Assembly: GCF_013184745.1 (NCBI RefSeq)
Contig: NZ_JAATVU010000009.1
Span: 1-64,000 of the forward strand
Source of the DNA: Mangrovicoccus sp. HB161399
Lineage (GTDB): Bacteria; Pseudomonadota; Alphaproteobacteria; Rhodobacterales; Rhodobacteraceae
Direction: 5' to 3'
Length of the DNA: 64,000 bases
Below the pieces are notes generated by a model. That model worked only from the letters and a program-made list of their open reading frames with translations, did not search any database and was not told where the DNA came from. The translations under genes were made by a program, and so were the position numbers. Shown one piece after another: positions 44,920 through 54,700 of the stretch; the first letter of the stretch is position 1, and each line of letters starts with the position of its first letter.

Positions 44920-46746
44920 TCAGTCCGGGGCAAGGTCATCGCGGTAGTCCCTGAGCAGGCCGGCGGGCTGCGCCGCCTTGGTCATCAGGCAGTCCTCCAC
45001 CACCAGGAGGTCGATTTCGGAACCCATGAAGCAGCGGTAGGCGTCTTCGGGGCTCTCCACGATCGGCTCGCCGCGCAGGTTGAAGCTGGTATTGACCAGG
45101 ATCGGGCAGCCAGTGGCGTCGTGGAAGGCCGACAGCAGCGCGTGGAAGCGGGGCGAGACCTCCGGATCGACGGTCTGCACCCGGGCGCTGTAATCCAGGT
45201 GGGTGACCGCCGGGATGTCCGAGCGCGGCAGGGCCAGCCGCTCGGGCACCGGCGCGTCTGGGCCGGGATCGTTGACGATGTGGCGCCGCTCCTCCTTCAG
45301 CGGCACGACTTCCAGCATGTAGGGGCTGGGGCCGTTCAGCGCGAACCACCCGTCGGCATGTCCGGCCATGACCGCCGGGGCGAAGGGGCGGAAGCTCTCG
45401 CGGTACTTCACCTTGAGGTTCAGGGTCTTCTGCATCCCGGGATGGCGCGGATCGGCGAGGATCGACCGGCTGCCGAGCGCGCGCGGCCCGAATTCCATCC
45501 GCCCCTGCATCCAGCCCGCGACCTGGCCCTCGCTCAGCGCGGCGGCGACGCGGCGGTCGATCTCCTCCGGCGGATGCACCTCCAGCGCGGCCCCCAGCCT
45601 GCGCAGCCGCGCCTCGGCTTCGCGCGGGTCATGGGCCGGGCCGAGCAGGGCACCCTGCATCGCGTCGGGGCTGAGGATCTCGCGCGGCTGGCCCAGCGTT
45701 CCGTGCCAATAGGCCAGCGCCGCGCCGAGCGCCGCGCCCGCATCGCCGGCGGCGGGCTGCACCCAGAGCCGGTCGATCAGCCCCTCGGCGAGGATCTTGC
45801 CGTTGGCCACCGAGTTCAGCGCCACGCCGCCGGCCATGCAGAGATCGCGCATGCCGGTTTCGGCCACGGCATTGCGCACCATGCGGCGCAGGATTTCCTC
45901 GATCACCGCCTGCAGAGAGGCCGCCATGTCCATGTGGAACGGCAGCAGCGGGTCCTCGGCGCCGCGCCGCTTCCGGCCAAACAGCGCCTCCATCCGCGCG
46001 GTGATCATGCTCTGCCCGGCGGCGAAGCCGAAATAGTCCATGTCGAGCCGGAACGACCCGTCGCCGCGCAGGTCCAGCAGGTTGTCGAGCATCGTCCGGG
46101 CATGGACCGGCTGGCCATAGGGGGCGAGACCCATCACCTTGTATTCGCCCGACAGCACCTTGAAGCCGAGATACTGGGTGAGTGCGCTGTAGAGCAGACC
46201 CGGCGAATGTGGGAAGCGCTGTTCCTTGAGCAGCTCCACGGCGTTGCCGCTGCCCGCCGCCATCGAGGCGCAGCTCCATTCGCCGACCCCGTCCAGCGTC
46301 AGGATCGCGGCGTCCTCGAAGGGCGAAGGGTAGAAGGCCGAGGCGGCATGGCTCTGGTGATGCGCGGCGAAGGCCAGCGGCGCGGCGAAGTCCGGCGAGA
46401 TGCGGCGCAGCTCGCGGCGGATCTGCGCGCCGGTGAACAGCTTGCCGCCGATCCAGCCCGGCATGGCCGCGCGGAACGACCAGAACCCGTCGGGGGCGAG
46501 CGCCGCATGGGTCGCCACCAGGCGGCGGAACTTCTCGCCGGGCTGCTCGTGGAACACCACCTGGCCGATATCGCCGGGCTGCCATCCGGCGGTCTCCAGG
46601 CAGGCGCGGATCGCGCGGGACGGGAAGGCCGGGTCGAATTTCCTGCGGCTGAAACGCTCTTCCTGCGCCGCCGCCACGATCCGCCCGTCCTCCACCAGTG
46701 CTGCCGCGCTGTCATGGTAGTAGGCGGAAAGGCCGAGGATCTTCAT
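44920..46746 (-). CDS. O-carbamoyltransferase, NodU/CmcH family
   Basis: The protein is 608 residues. The N-terminal domain begins MKILGLSAYYHDSAAALVED, with AAQEERFSRRKFDPAFPSRA, the metal-binding histidines in FAAHHQSHAASAFYPSPFED, and LTLDGVGEWSC and GEYKVMGLAPYG. The C-terminal YrdC-like domain has GRMEFGPRALGSRSILADPR, VKYRESFRPFAPAV and NTSFNLRGEPIVESPEDA. The family transfers a carbamoyl group from carbamoyl phosphate via carbamoyl-AMP to a hydroxyl of antibiotics, Nod factors or toxins such as saxitoxin (SxtI). Start 46746 overlaps the stop of the small membrane gene (ATGA). The acceptor here is unknown. Confidence 0.94.
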   Translation of the reverse strand: MKILGLSAYYHDSAAALVEDGRIVAAAQEERFSRRKFDPAFPSRAIRACLETAGWQPGDIGQVVFHEQPGEKFRRLVATHAALAPDGFWSFRAAMPGWIGGKLFTGAQIRRELRRISPDFAAPLAFAAHHQSHAASAFYPSPFEDAAILTLDGVGEWSCASMAAGSGNAVELLKEQRFPHSPGLLYSALTQYLGFKVLSGEYKVMGLAPYGQPVHARTMLDNLLDLRGDGSFRLDMDYFGFAAGQSMITARMEALFGRKRRGAEDPLLPFHMDMAASLQAVIEEILRRMVRNAVAETGMRDLCMAGGVALNSVANGKILAEGLIDRLWVQPAAGDAGAALGAALAYWHGTLGQPREILSPDAMQGALLGPAHDPREAEARLRRLGAALEVHPPEEIDRRVAAALSEGQVAGWMQGRMEFGPRALGSRSILADPRHPGMQKTLNLKVKYRESFRPFAPAVMAGHADGWFALNGPSPYMLEVVPLKEERRHIVNDPGPDAPVPERLALPRSDIPAVTHLDYSARVQTVDPEVSPRFHALLSAFHDATGCPILVNTSFNLRGEPIVESPEDAYRCFMGSEIDLLVVEDCLMTKAAQPAGLLRDYRDDLAPD

Positions 46747-46922
46747 TGCGCCCTCCGCCCGGCCAGCCGCGGCTGGCGCGCAGGCGCGCGCCAGTAGCTC
46801 TCCGCCTCCGGCGCGCGGGCAAGCTCCAGCGGGTCCGGACGGCGCAGGCGCCAAAGCAGCGCGCAGGGCCAGAAAGCCAGATAGTACAGCCCCGCCATTG
46901 CGAGCGTCACCGCGATCCGCAT
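46743..46922 (-). CDS. Small hydrophobic protein in front of carbamoyltransferase (59 aa)
   Basis: This frame has 59 residues, starting ATG at 46922 and ending in a TGA that overlaps the carbamoyltransferase start. It begins MRIAVTLAMAGLYYLAFWPC, one transmembrane helix of about 23 residues, then a basic Arg/Pro-rich tail (LLWRLRRPDPLELARAPEAE). Small membrane proteins (SxtJ-like) commonly accompany this carbamoyltransferase family, so it may hold the enzyme at the membrane. The four-base overlap with the next gene and the seven-base spacing from the previous one support that it is real. Confidence 0.75.
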   Translation of the reverse strand: MRIAVTLAMAGLYYLAFWPCALLWRLRRPDPLELARAPEAESYWRAPARQPRLAGRRAQ

Positions 46923-46929
46923 CGCGGTC

Positions 46930-47091
46930 TCAGAACATCGGATAGATGTCGGGGTCTTCGCCCTTCAGGCGGCGCAGCTTGGCGCGCAGCCGGTCGAGCT
47001 TGGTCGGCGGCGCGGCATCCGCTTCGCGGGGGTGCGGCGCGCTGTCCTCCTGCGGCGGCTCGCTTGCCGCCTCGGGCCCGGTTCCCTCCAA
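46930..47091 (-). CDS. Small acidic/basic peptide, first gene of the operon (53 aa, TTG start)
   Basis: The frame starts at TTG (47091) with an excellent ribosome site, GGGGAGGA, five bases before, and ends at 46930. Residues ~1-30 are acidic and Pro/Ala-rich, residues ~31-43 are a basic helix (KLDRLRAKLRRLKG), and the C-terminus is GEDPDIYPMF. The IYxxF end recalls the C-terminal IYTxF-type end of DUF5989 partner proteins of carbamoyltransferases; that comparison is from memory and only suggestive. It ends seven bases before the small membrane gene. No in-frame ATG or GTG is available. Confidence 0.55.
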   Translation of the reverse strand: MEGTGPEAASEPPQEDSAPHPREADAAPPTKLDRLRAKLRRLKGEDPDIYPMF

Positions 47092-47100
47092 ATCGCGTCC

Positions 47101-47133
47101 TCCCCTTAACCAATGGCAAATTGGTACAGGGGA
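47101..47133 (-). promoter_or_regulatory. 33-bp imperfect inverted repeat in the operon leader
   Basis: The arms TCCCCTTAACCAAT (47101-47114) and ATTGGTACAGGGGA (47120-47133) match at 12 of 14 positions around a 5-base loop; the inner 17 bases, ACCAATGGCAAATTGGT, are a perfect interrupted palindrome. It lies between the serS stop and the TTG start. On the minus-strand RNA the second arm ends in AAGGGGA, the beginning of the ribosome site, so folding would hide it. Possible roles: repressor operator, translational switch, or serS transcript end. Confidence 0.6.
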
Positions 47134-47169
47134 GGCCGTATCGTGTCCAAGACTTTCCGCTGGGTCGGC

Positions 47170-48465
47170 TCAGCCGGCGAGCGTGCCCTCGGGGGTGAGG
47201 CGGGTCTTGCCTCCCAGATAGGCATGCAGCGCCTCGGGCAGATCGACGCCGCCGTCCTCGGTCTGGCCGTTTTCCAGAACCGCGATCAGCGCGCGGCCGA
47301 CCGCCAGGCCAGAGCCGTTCAGCGTGTGCAGGAACTCCGGCTTGCCGCCCTCCGAGGGACGGAAGCGGGCGTTCATCCGCCGCGCCTGGAAGTCGCCGCA
47401 ATTCGAGACGGAGCTGATCTCGCGGTAGGTGTCCTGGCCGGGCAGCCAGACCTCGAGGTCATGGGTCTTCACCGCGCCGAAGCCGATGTCGCCCGAGCAC
47501 AGCACAACCGTGCGGAAGGGCAGGCCCAGCCGCTGCAGGATGTCCTCGGCGCAGGCGGTCATGCGGTCATGCTCGGCCTTGCTCTCGTCCGGCTTGACGA
47601 TGGAGACCATCTCCACCTTCTCGAACTGGTGCTGGCGCAGCATGCCCGAGGTGTCGCGCCCCGCGCTGCCGGCCTCCGAGCGGAAGCACTGGGTATGGGC
47701 GACCATGCGGCGGGGCAGGGAGGCCTCGTCGACCATCATGCCGTTGACGGTGTTGGTCAGCGTCACCTCGGCGGTCGGCACCAGCCACCAGCCTTCGCGG
47801 GTCTGGTAGCTGTCCTCGCCGAATTTCGGCAGCTGCCCGGTGCCGTAGAGCATTTCCTCCAGCACCAGCACCGGCGTCCAGGTCTCTTCCAGGCCGTTGG
47901 CGTCGACATGGGTGTCGAGCATGAACTGCGCCAGCGCCCGGTGGATGCGCGCGACCGCGCCCTTGAGCACGACGAAGCGCGATCCCGACAGCTTGGCCGC
48001 CGTCTCGAAATCCATCCCGGCCTTCACGCCCGCGATCTCGAAATGCTCCTTCGGCTCGAAGCCGAAGGCCTTCGGCGTGCCGATCCGGCGGATTTCCACG
48101 TTGTCCGCCTCGTCGGCGCCGTCCGGGACCTCTTCGGACATGATGTTCGGCAGCGTCATCAGGAGCGTCCTCAGCTCCTCGTCCTCGGCCTTGGCCTCGG
48201 TCTCGAGCCGGGCGATCTCGTCCTTCTTGGCGGCGACCAGCGCGCGCAGCCGCTCGAACTCGGCCTCGTCGCCCGAGGCCTTGGCCTTGCCGACCTCCTT
48301 GGAGGCGGCGTTGCGCTCGGCCAGGGCGGCCTCGGCGGCGGCGATCTTGGCGCGGCGGTCGGCATCGAGGGCCAGCACCTGCTCCGAGACGCCCGAAAGC
48401 CCCCGGCGGGCCATGGCGGCGTCGAAAGCGGCGGGGTTGTCGCGGATCATGCGGATGTCGTGCAT
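47170..48465 (-). CDS. serS: Seryl-tRNA synthetase
   Basis: This class II synthetase has 431 residues. The N-terminal long coiled-coil arm runs over residues ~27-100 ([40 protein letters not shown]). The catalytic core has the class II motifs: [20 protein letters not shown], motif 2 [20 protein letters not shown] with [29 protein letters not shown], and motif 3 [17 protein letters not shown]. It charges tRNA-Ser (and tRNA-Sec if present). The carbamoyltransferase operon lies 78 bases downstream on the same strand. Confidence 0.98.
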   Translation of the reverse strand: MHDIRMIRDNPAAFDAAMARRGLSGVSEQVLALDADRRAKIAAAEAALAERNAASKEVGKAKASGDEAEFERLRALVAAKKDEIARLETEAKAEDEELRTLLMTLPNIMSEEVPDGADEADNVEIRRIGTPKAFGFEPKEHFEIAGVKAGMDFETAAKLSGSRFVVLKGAVARIHRALAQFMLDTHVDANGLEETWTPVLVLEEMLYGTGQLPKFGEDSYQTREGWWLVPTAEVTLTNTVNGMMVDEASLPRRMVAHTQCFRSEAGSAGRDTSGMLRQHQFEKVEMVSIVKPDESKAEHDRMTACAEDILQRLGLPFRTVVLCSGDIGFGAVKTHDLEVWLPGQDTYREISSVSNCGDFQARRMNARFRPSEGGKPEFLHTLNGSGLAVGRALIAVLENGQTEDGGVDLPEALHAYLGGKTRLTPEGTLAG

Positions 48466-48754
48466 TTTGGCCTCCGGGGGTGGTTTGCCGGTCTCCTAGA
48501 CGATCCCGGTTGCGGGGCCAAGGGCCTGATGGCCGCGTGCCGGACCCGCAGTTGCGGCGCCCCGCGGCGGGGCGCGCGGCGGACGGGACCAGCCGTGCCG
48601 CTGCCCACGAAATCAGCGATTGTTGCCGATGGGTAAATAAAATGTCGCATGAATGACAATTTTCTTGAAAGAGTTAACGCATCACATAGTGATTTCCGAA
48701 ATTGCCGAAGTCTGGCGCCACGGAATTTCCGGCGCACAAGCCAAGGACCACAAG
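48466..48754. promoter_or_regulatory. Divergent promoter region between serS and autotransporter
   Basis: The half near the autotransporter (about 48605-48720) is much richer in A and T than its surroundings and contains GGGTAAATAAAATG, TTGAAA at 48665 and a GTTAAC. This is the likely promoter for the giant gene. No exact -10/-35 pair of good quality can be fixed. The reading frame of the autotransporter opens at 48653, but the ribosome-site-like AAGGAC favours translation from 48755. Confidence 0.45.
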
Positions 48755-51700
48755 ATGTTAGTTCGCAGTCAGCTCCGGGCCTCCGCCCGCGGCACGGGAT
48801 CGTTTTGCTTCAAGGGCATATGTCTCACGACGGGCTCGGCGCTGGCCATTGCCGCCGCGCTGCTGCCGGGCCGGGCCCCGGCCGATTGCCTTGCCTCGGA
48901 TGGCGGGTTCGACACCGCCTGCACCGGGACGCTCGGCCCCGTCGACGTGACGCGCACCGGCACGACGGCGGACCAGACCTACAGCCTGACCTTCCGCGAC
49001 GCGGACAATGCCGGCACCGAGGGCGTGCCGGGCGACGGCCCGGTCTGGAACATGGACCTCTCGGCGTCTTCCAGCGGCACCCAGCCGGCCGGGGCGGTCC
49101 TGGAGGCCGACCTGGAAGGCGGCTTCGAGGTCATGGGCGTGGACGGGGCGGCCATTGCCGTGAGCACCGCCGGAAGCCAGGGTTTCTGGCCGTCGGAAAA
49201 CAAGGGCACGGGCAACCGGACGGGCAAGGACGGCACGGCGGGCGGAAATGGCGGCGAGACGGAGGTTTCGGTCGCCGGCGTCAGCGCGAGCGCCAGCATT
49301 TCGGGGCGCGACACCGCGGTCATGATCGAGTCGAAGGCCGGGGATGGCGGCCGGGGCGGCACCGGCAAGTCCAGCAGTTTCGGCAACGGCCATGGCGGCA
49401 CCGGCGGGACCGGCGGCACGGGCGGCACGGTCGATGCGGCTCTGACGGACACTGAAGTGGCGGGCTGGGCCTCGCTCTGGATCGAGACCGGCGGCGGCAC
49501 CGGCGGCCAGGGCGGTTCGGGCAAGGCCTGCAACGCTTCGGCCACCGGCGGCGCTGCCGGGGATGGCGGCAAAGGGGGGCAGGCGGATCTGGTCCTTGAC
49601 GGCGTCTCGGCAACCGGTGGCATCATGGTCCGGTCGCTGGGCGGCGATGGCGGCACTGGCGGCGTGGGCGAGATCACCGCCGGGCTCTGCAGCGGCGGCG
49701 GCTATGGCGGGCAGGGCGGCGCGGGCGGCGACGGCCAGGCGGTCTCGGTGACGGCGGCAGACGGCGCCGGGGCCGTGTCGATCCGGACGACCGAGGGCGC
49801 CTATGCCGGGCTGACCGCCGAAAGCATCGCCGGCGACGGAGGGACCGGCGGCGACGCCAGCGTCTCGACCGATGTCGGCAATTCAAGGGGCGGCGACGGC
49901 GGACATGGCGGCGCCGGCGGGTCGGTGCAGGTGGACCTGATGCCGTCCGGCAGCACCGCCACGGCCAGCATCGAGACGCAGGGGGACGGTGCGCCCGGCC
50001 TGCTGGCGCGCAGCTATGGCGGTGCCGGCGGCAATGGCGGCGGCTCGGGCAGCCTGATCGGCAAGGGCGGCGCGGGCGCCGGTTCGGGCCCCGGCGGCAC
50101 GGTCGGCGTCAGCTATGCCGGGTCGATCCTGACGGACGGCGACGGCGCGGATGGCATCATGGCACAGTCGGTCGGCGGCTTCTCGGGCGACGGCACGGCC
50201 TCGGGCGGACTGGTCTCCTACGGCGCAAGCAGCGAAAGCGCGGGCGGCGGCGGCGACGTCACGGTCAGCTTCGCCGGGGACGGCCCCGGCATCGGGACCC
50301 AGGGCGACGATTCCGACGGCATCTTCGCGCAGAGCCAGGGCGGCGGCGGCGGCAAGGCCTCGTCCTCGGCCGGGCTGGTGGCGCTGTCAGGCGCGGCCGA
50401 TGGGTCCTCGGGCGGCGACGGCGGCGCGGTCAGCGTCACGGCCTCGGGCAGCATCGCCACATCGGGCGACCGCAGCCGGGGCGTCGTGGCGCAATCGGTC
50501 GGCGGCACCGGCGGCGACGGCGGCAGCGCGCGCGGCCTGGTCTCGATCGGCGGCACCGGCTCCGGCGGCGGCTCGGGCGGCGCGGTCAGCCTGGCGTCGG
50601 ATGCCGATGTGTCAACCGCGGGCGCGGATGCGGCCGGGCTGCTGGCCCAGTCGGTCGGCGGCGGCGGCGGCGCGGCAGGCTCGGCCGCGGGGATCACGGC
50701 GATCGGCGGCGCGGGCGGCAGCGGCGCCACGGGCGGCGATGTCGCCGTCGATGCGGGCGGCAGCGTTGCCACGGCCGGGACCGGTGCGGACGGCATCTTC
50801 GCCCAGTCGGTCGGCGGCTCGGGCGGGCTCGGCTCCAGCAGCCTCGCGCTTTCGGCGGGCTTCGCGATGAGCATCGCGGGCGACGGGGGCAGCGGCAATG
50901 ACGGCGGCGCGGTGAGCCTTTCGACCCAAGCCGGGTCCAGCGTCTCGACCGGCGGCACCAATGCCCGCGGCATCGCGGCCGCCAGCATCGGCGGCGGCGG
51001 CGGCCATGGCGGCAACGACCTGACCGCGGCGGCAGATGCGGGTCCGGCGGTCTCCGTCGCGCTCGGCGGCTCGGGCGGCGCGGCCGGCGACGGCGGCGAT
51101 GTCTCGCTCGGCCTGCTCGGCCTGATCTCCACCGCGGGGGACAATGCCGCCGCGGTCTCGGCGCTGAGCGTGGGCGGCTCGGGCGGCTCTGCCGGGACCG
51201 CGATTGCCGCCGGAACCTCCGGTGTCGGCGCGCTGTCCCTCTCGGTGGGCGGCAGCGGCTCGGGCGGCGGCGACGGCGGCAGCGTCACCGTGTGCCGCGA
51301 CGGCGGCAGCTGTTCCGGCAGCGGCGCGGCTGCAGCGATCTCTACCGGCGGCGACGGCTCCGCCGGGATCGAGGCAATTTCGGCGGGCGGCGGCGGCGGC
51401 AGTTCGGGCATGGCCGTTTCCGCGGCCTACGGCATGGGGACCGACCTTGCAATCGGCGGCTCGGGCGGGGCCGGCGGAGCGGGCGGCGATGTCGCGGTCA
51501 CCTCGTCGGGCGGGATCGCGACCGGCGGCTCTTCCTCGGCGGCGATCCTGGCCGCCAGCGTGGGCGGATCGGGCGGTGCGGCGCATTTTGTCGGCGCTTT
51601 CGACACGCTGGGCGAGGAAGCGGTCAACCTGGCGGTCGGCGGCGCGGGCGGAGCGGCCGGGGGCTCCGGCAGCGTGGCCGTGGTCTCGACGGACAGCCTG

Positions 51701-54700
51701 TCCACCGCGGGAGTCCTTTCCCCGGGCATCCAGGCGGTCAGCCAGGCGGGCAGCGGCGGCAGCGGATCGGCCGATGTCTCGGGCTCGGGCGGCACGCTGG
51801 GGTCGGTCAACCTTGCCATCGGCGGCGAAGGCGGCGGCGGCGGCACGTCGGGCAATGTCTCGGTCGACTGGCGCGGCGATGCGCTGGAAACGGCGGCGGA
51901 CCAGGCGGCCGGCATCGTCGCGCTCAGCGGCGCGGGATCGGGCGGCATCGGCGGCTTCACCCTGGGCGGCGATGCGCTCGGCGTCGGCTCGGCCAACCTG
52001 TCGCTCGGCGCGTCAGGCGGCAGCGGCGGGGCGGCCGGCAGCGCAAGCATCACGGCGGGCGGCGCGATTTCCACCGCGGGCGCAGCCTCGGACGGCATTG
52101 CCGCGGCCAGCATCGGCGGCAATGGCGGCCGCGGCAGCGCCTCGGCGAGCAGCGGGGGCCTGTCCCAGGGAGCAGCCTCGGTTACGCTGGGCGGCGGCGG
52201 CGGCACGGCAGGACAATCGGATGCAGCCAGCGTCGAGACCCTCGCGGGGGCGTCCATCGCGACCCTGGGCGCGGACTCCGCAGGGATCCGCGTGCTGAGC
52301 CTGGCCGGCAGCGGCGGCCAGGGCGGCATGGCGATCGAGGGCAATGCCGACATCGCCATCGATGACGAGTTTCCGGAGGGCAGCGTCGCGCTGACCCTGG
52401 GCGGGTCCGGCGGCACCGGCGGCAGCTCCGCTCTGGCGCTGGCGACCAACCGCGCGGCAATCTCCACGGCGGATTTCAACAGTGCGGGCATCCAGGTGCA
52501 GTCGATTGCCGGAGACGGCGGCGCCGGGGGCATGGCCATCGCGGGCACGCTCAACGCGACCGCCGAGGAAACGCTCGACGCTGCGGCGGTGCTGGGCGGC
52601 GGGGGCGGCGGCGGCGGACAGGCAGGCATGGCGCAGGCCGCCAACAGCGGGACCATCGCGACCGCGGGGGACAATTCGGACGGCATCCTCGTCCAGTCCA
52701 TCGGCGGCTCGGGCGGCAGCGGCGGGCTGAGCTACAACCTGCTTGCGGATGTCCGGCCGGGCACCACGCTCAACTCTTCCTTCGGGACCTCCGTCGGCGG
52801 TTCGGGCGGCAATGGCGGCGTCGGCGGGGCCGCGTCGGCGACGAACAGCGCGGCGATCTCGACCGCGGGGACCAGCTCCAGCGGCATCTACGTCCAGTCC
52901 GTGGGCGGCAATGGCGGCAATGGCGGGTTCGGCGGATCCGGCCTCTTCGGCCTCGGCGCGGATTACGGTGCGTCCGGCTCCGGCGACAGCACGGTCAAGC
53001 TGACATTCGACTTCACCGTCGGCGGCTCGGGCGGCGCCGGTGCCTTGGCCGGTTCGGCGCAGGCCGAGAACGATGCCGGCGGCGCCATCGTCACGGCAGG
53101 AGACGGAGCCTACGGCATCTTCGTCCAGTCGGTGGGCGGCAATGGCGGCGATGGCGGGCTCGCCTCGAACTACGCCGCGCAGGTCGGCGGGTCCTGCGAC
53201 AACCCCGTGACCGAGCAGATCTACAACTGCACCGACGAGGACGGCAACAAGACCGAGATCTCTTCGGACATCGAAGTCACGATCGGCGGCACCGGCGCGG
53301 CGGGCGCGGATGCCGATTCCGCCACGGTGTCGAATGACGGAACGATCGCCACTGCGGGCGATGTGGCCCATGCCATCGTCGCGCAATCGGTCGGCGGCGG
53401 CGGCGGCATCGGCGGCTCCACCGCGACGGACCGTTCCTCCTTCGTGACCCGCACGGCCGGAGGCAGCGTCTCCGCCGCGGCGGAAGCGGAGGATGACGGC
53501 ACCGCCGAGATCGCGGGCTGGCTGAATGCCGATATCCGGATCGGCGGCACGGGCGGCGCGTCGGGCGACGGCGCGGCCGCGGCGGTGGACAACAGCGCGG
53601 CCATCGAGACGGCGGGCGAGGGCGCCTTCGGCATCCTCGCGCAATCGGTGGGCGGCGGCGGCGGCACCGGCGGCGTGGCAAACGACACCTCCACCCAGCG
53701 TTCCGTGCAGATCGGCGGATCGGGCGGCGGCGGCGGCGATGGCGGCGCGGTCACCGTCGCCAATTCCGGCGCGATCTCCACAGCTGGCCATGGCAGCGTG
53801 GCGCTCTTCGCCCAGTCGGTGGGCGGCGGCGGCGGGGCCAGCGGCAATGGCTGGTCCTTCCAGGGGCTCTCGGATCTGGTCCTGGTCATCGGCGGCGCGG
53901 AGGGCGCCAGCGGCGACGGCGGCGCGGTCGCCGTCACCTCGGACGGCGCGGAGCTGTCCGCGTCCGGGGCGCAATCGGCGGGCATCTTCGCCCAGTCGGT
54001 CGGCGGCGGCGGGGGCACCTATCTGGGGGCCGGCAATGCCGGCGGCGGCAGCGGCCTGATGGTCAGCGGCACGGGCGGCGCCTCGGGCGACGGCGGCGCC
54101 GTCAGCGTCACGGCAAGCTCGGACATCGCCGTGGGGACCGCCGGCGACGGCAACGTGGCCTCGATCGGCATCTTCGCCCAGTCGGTCGGCGGCGGCGGCG
54201 GCTTCGGCGGCTCGATGATTCTGGGCGACCATGACCGGATCGGCACGCGGGTGCTGCAGGCCGGGCAGGCGACCTCGGGCGACGGCGGCGCGGTCACGGT
54301 GGAGGCCACCGGCCGGATCGCCACCCGGGGCGACAACTCGGTCGGCATCTTCGCGCAATCCGTGGGCGGCGGCGGCGGCGTCCAGGGCAGCGACGACGCC
54401 ACGTCGGATGACGGCAGCTACGTGGGTTCCTTCGGCGGCAGCGGCGTTGCCGGGGCGGTCAGCGTGACCTATGGCGGCGCGCAGCTCTCCACCACGGGGG
54501 CCGGGGCGCACGGCATCTTCGCGCAATATGCCGGGGGAACCGGCTCGGCAGCCGCGGTGGCGGAGACCACCGTCGATGTCGCGGTGACCGGCAATGTCTC
54601 GGCCACCGGCGCGGGCGCGCATGCCATCCACGTGGAGAATGCCGGCAGCGGCGCGGGGCTGGGCGCGGTCACGATCGGCGCGGGAGCCGAAGTGCATGGC

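Noticed and set aside
43957-46797. A 946-codon plus-strand frame opposite the SGNH and carbamoyltransferase genes
   Set aside because: Antisense shadow of well-recognised enzymes with conserved motifs; no ribosome site.
41817-47091. Saxitoxin-like toxin cluster
   Set aside because: A carbamoyltransferase and a PaO-like Rieske oxygenase recall that pathway, but none of the scaffold genes (polyketide-like starter enzyme, amidinotransferase, cyclisation enzymes) is in the window.
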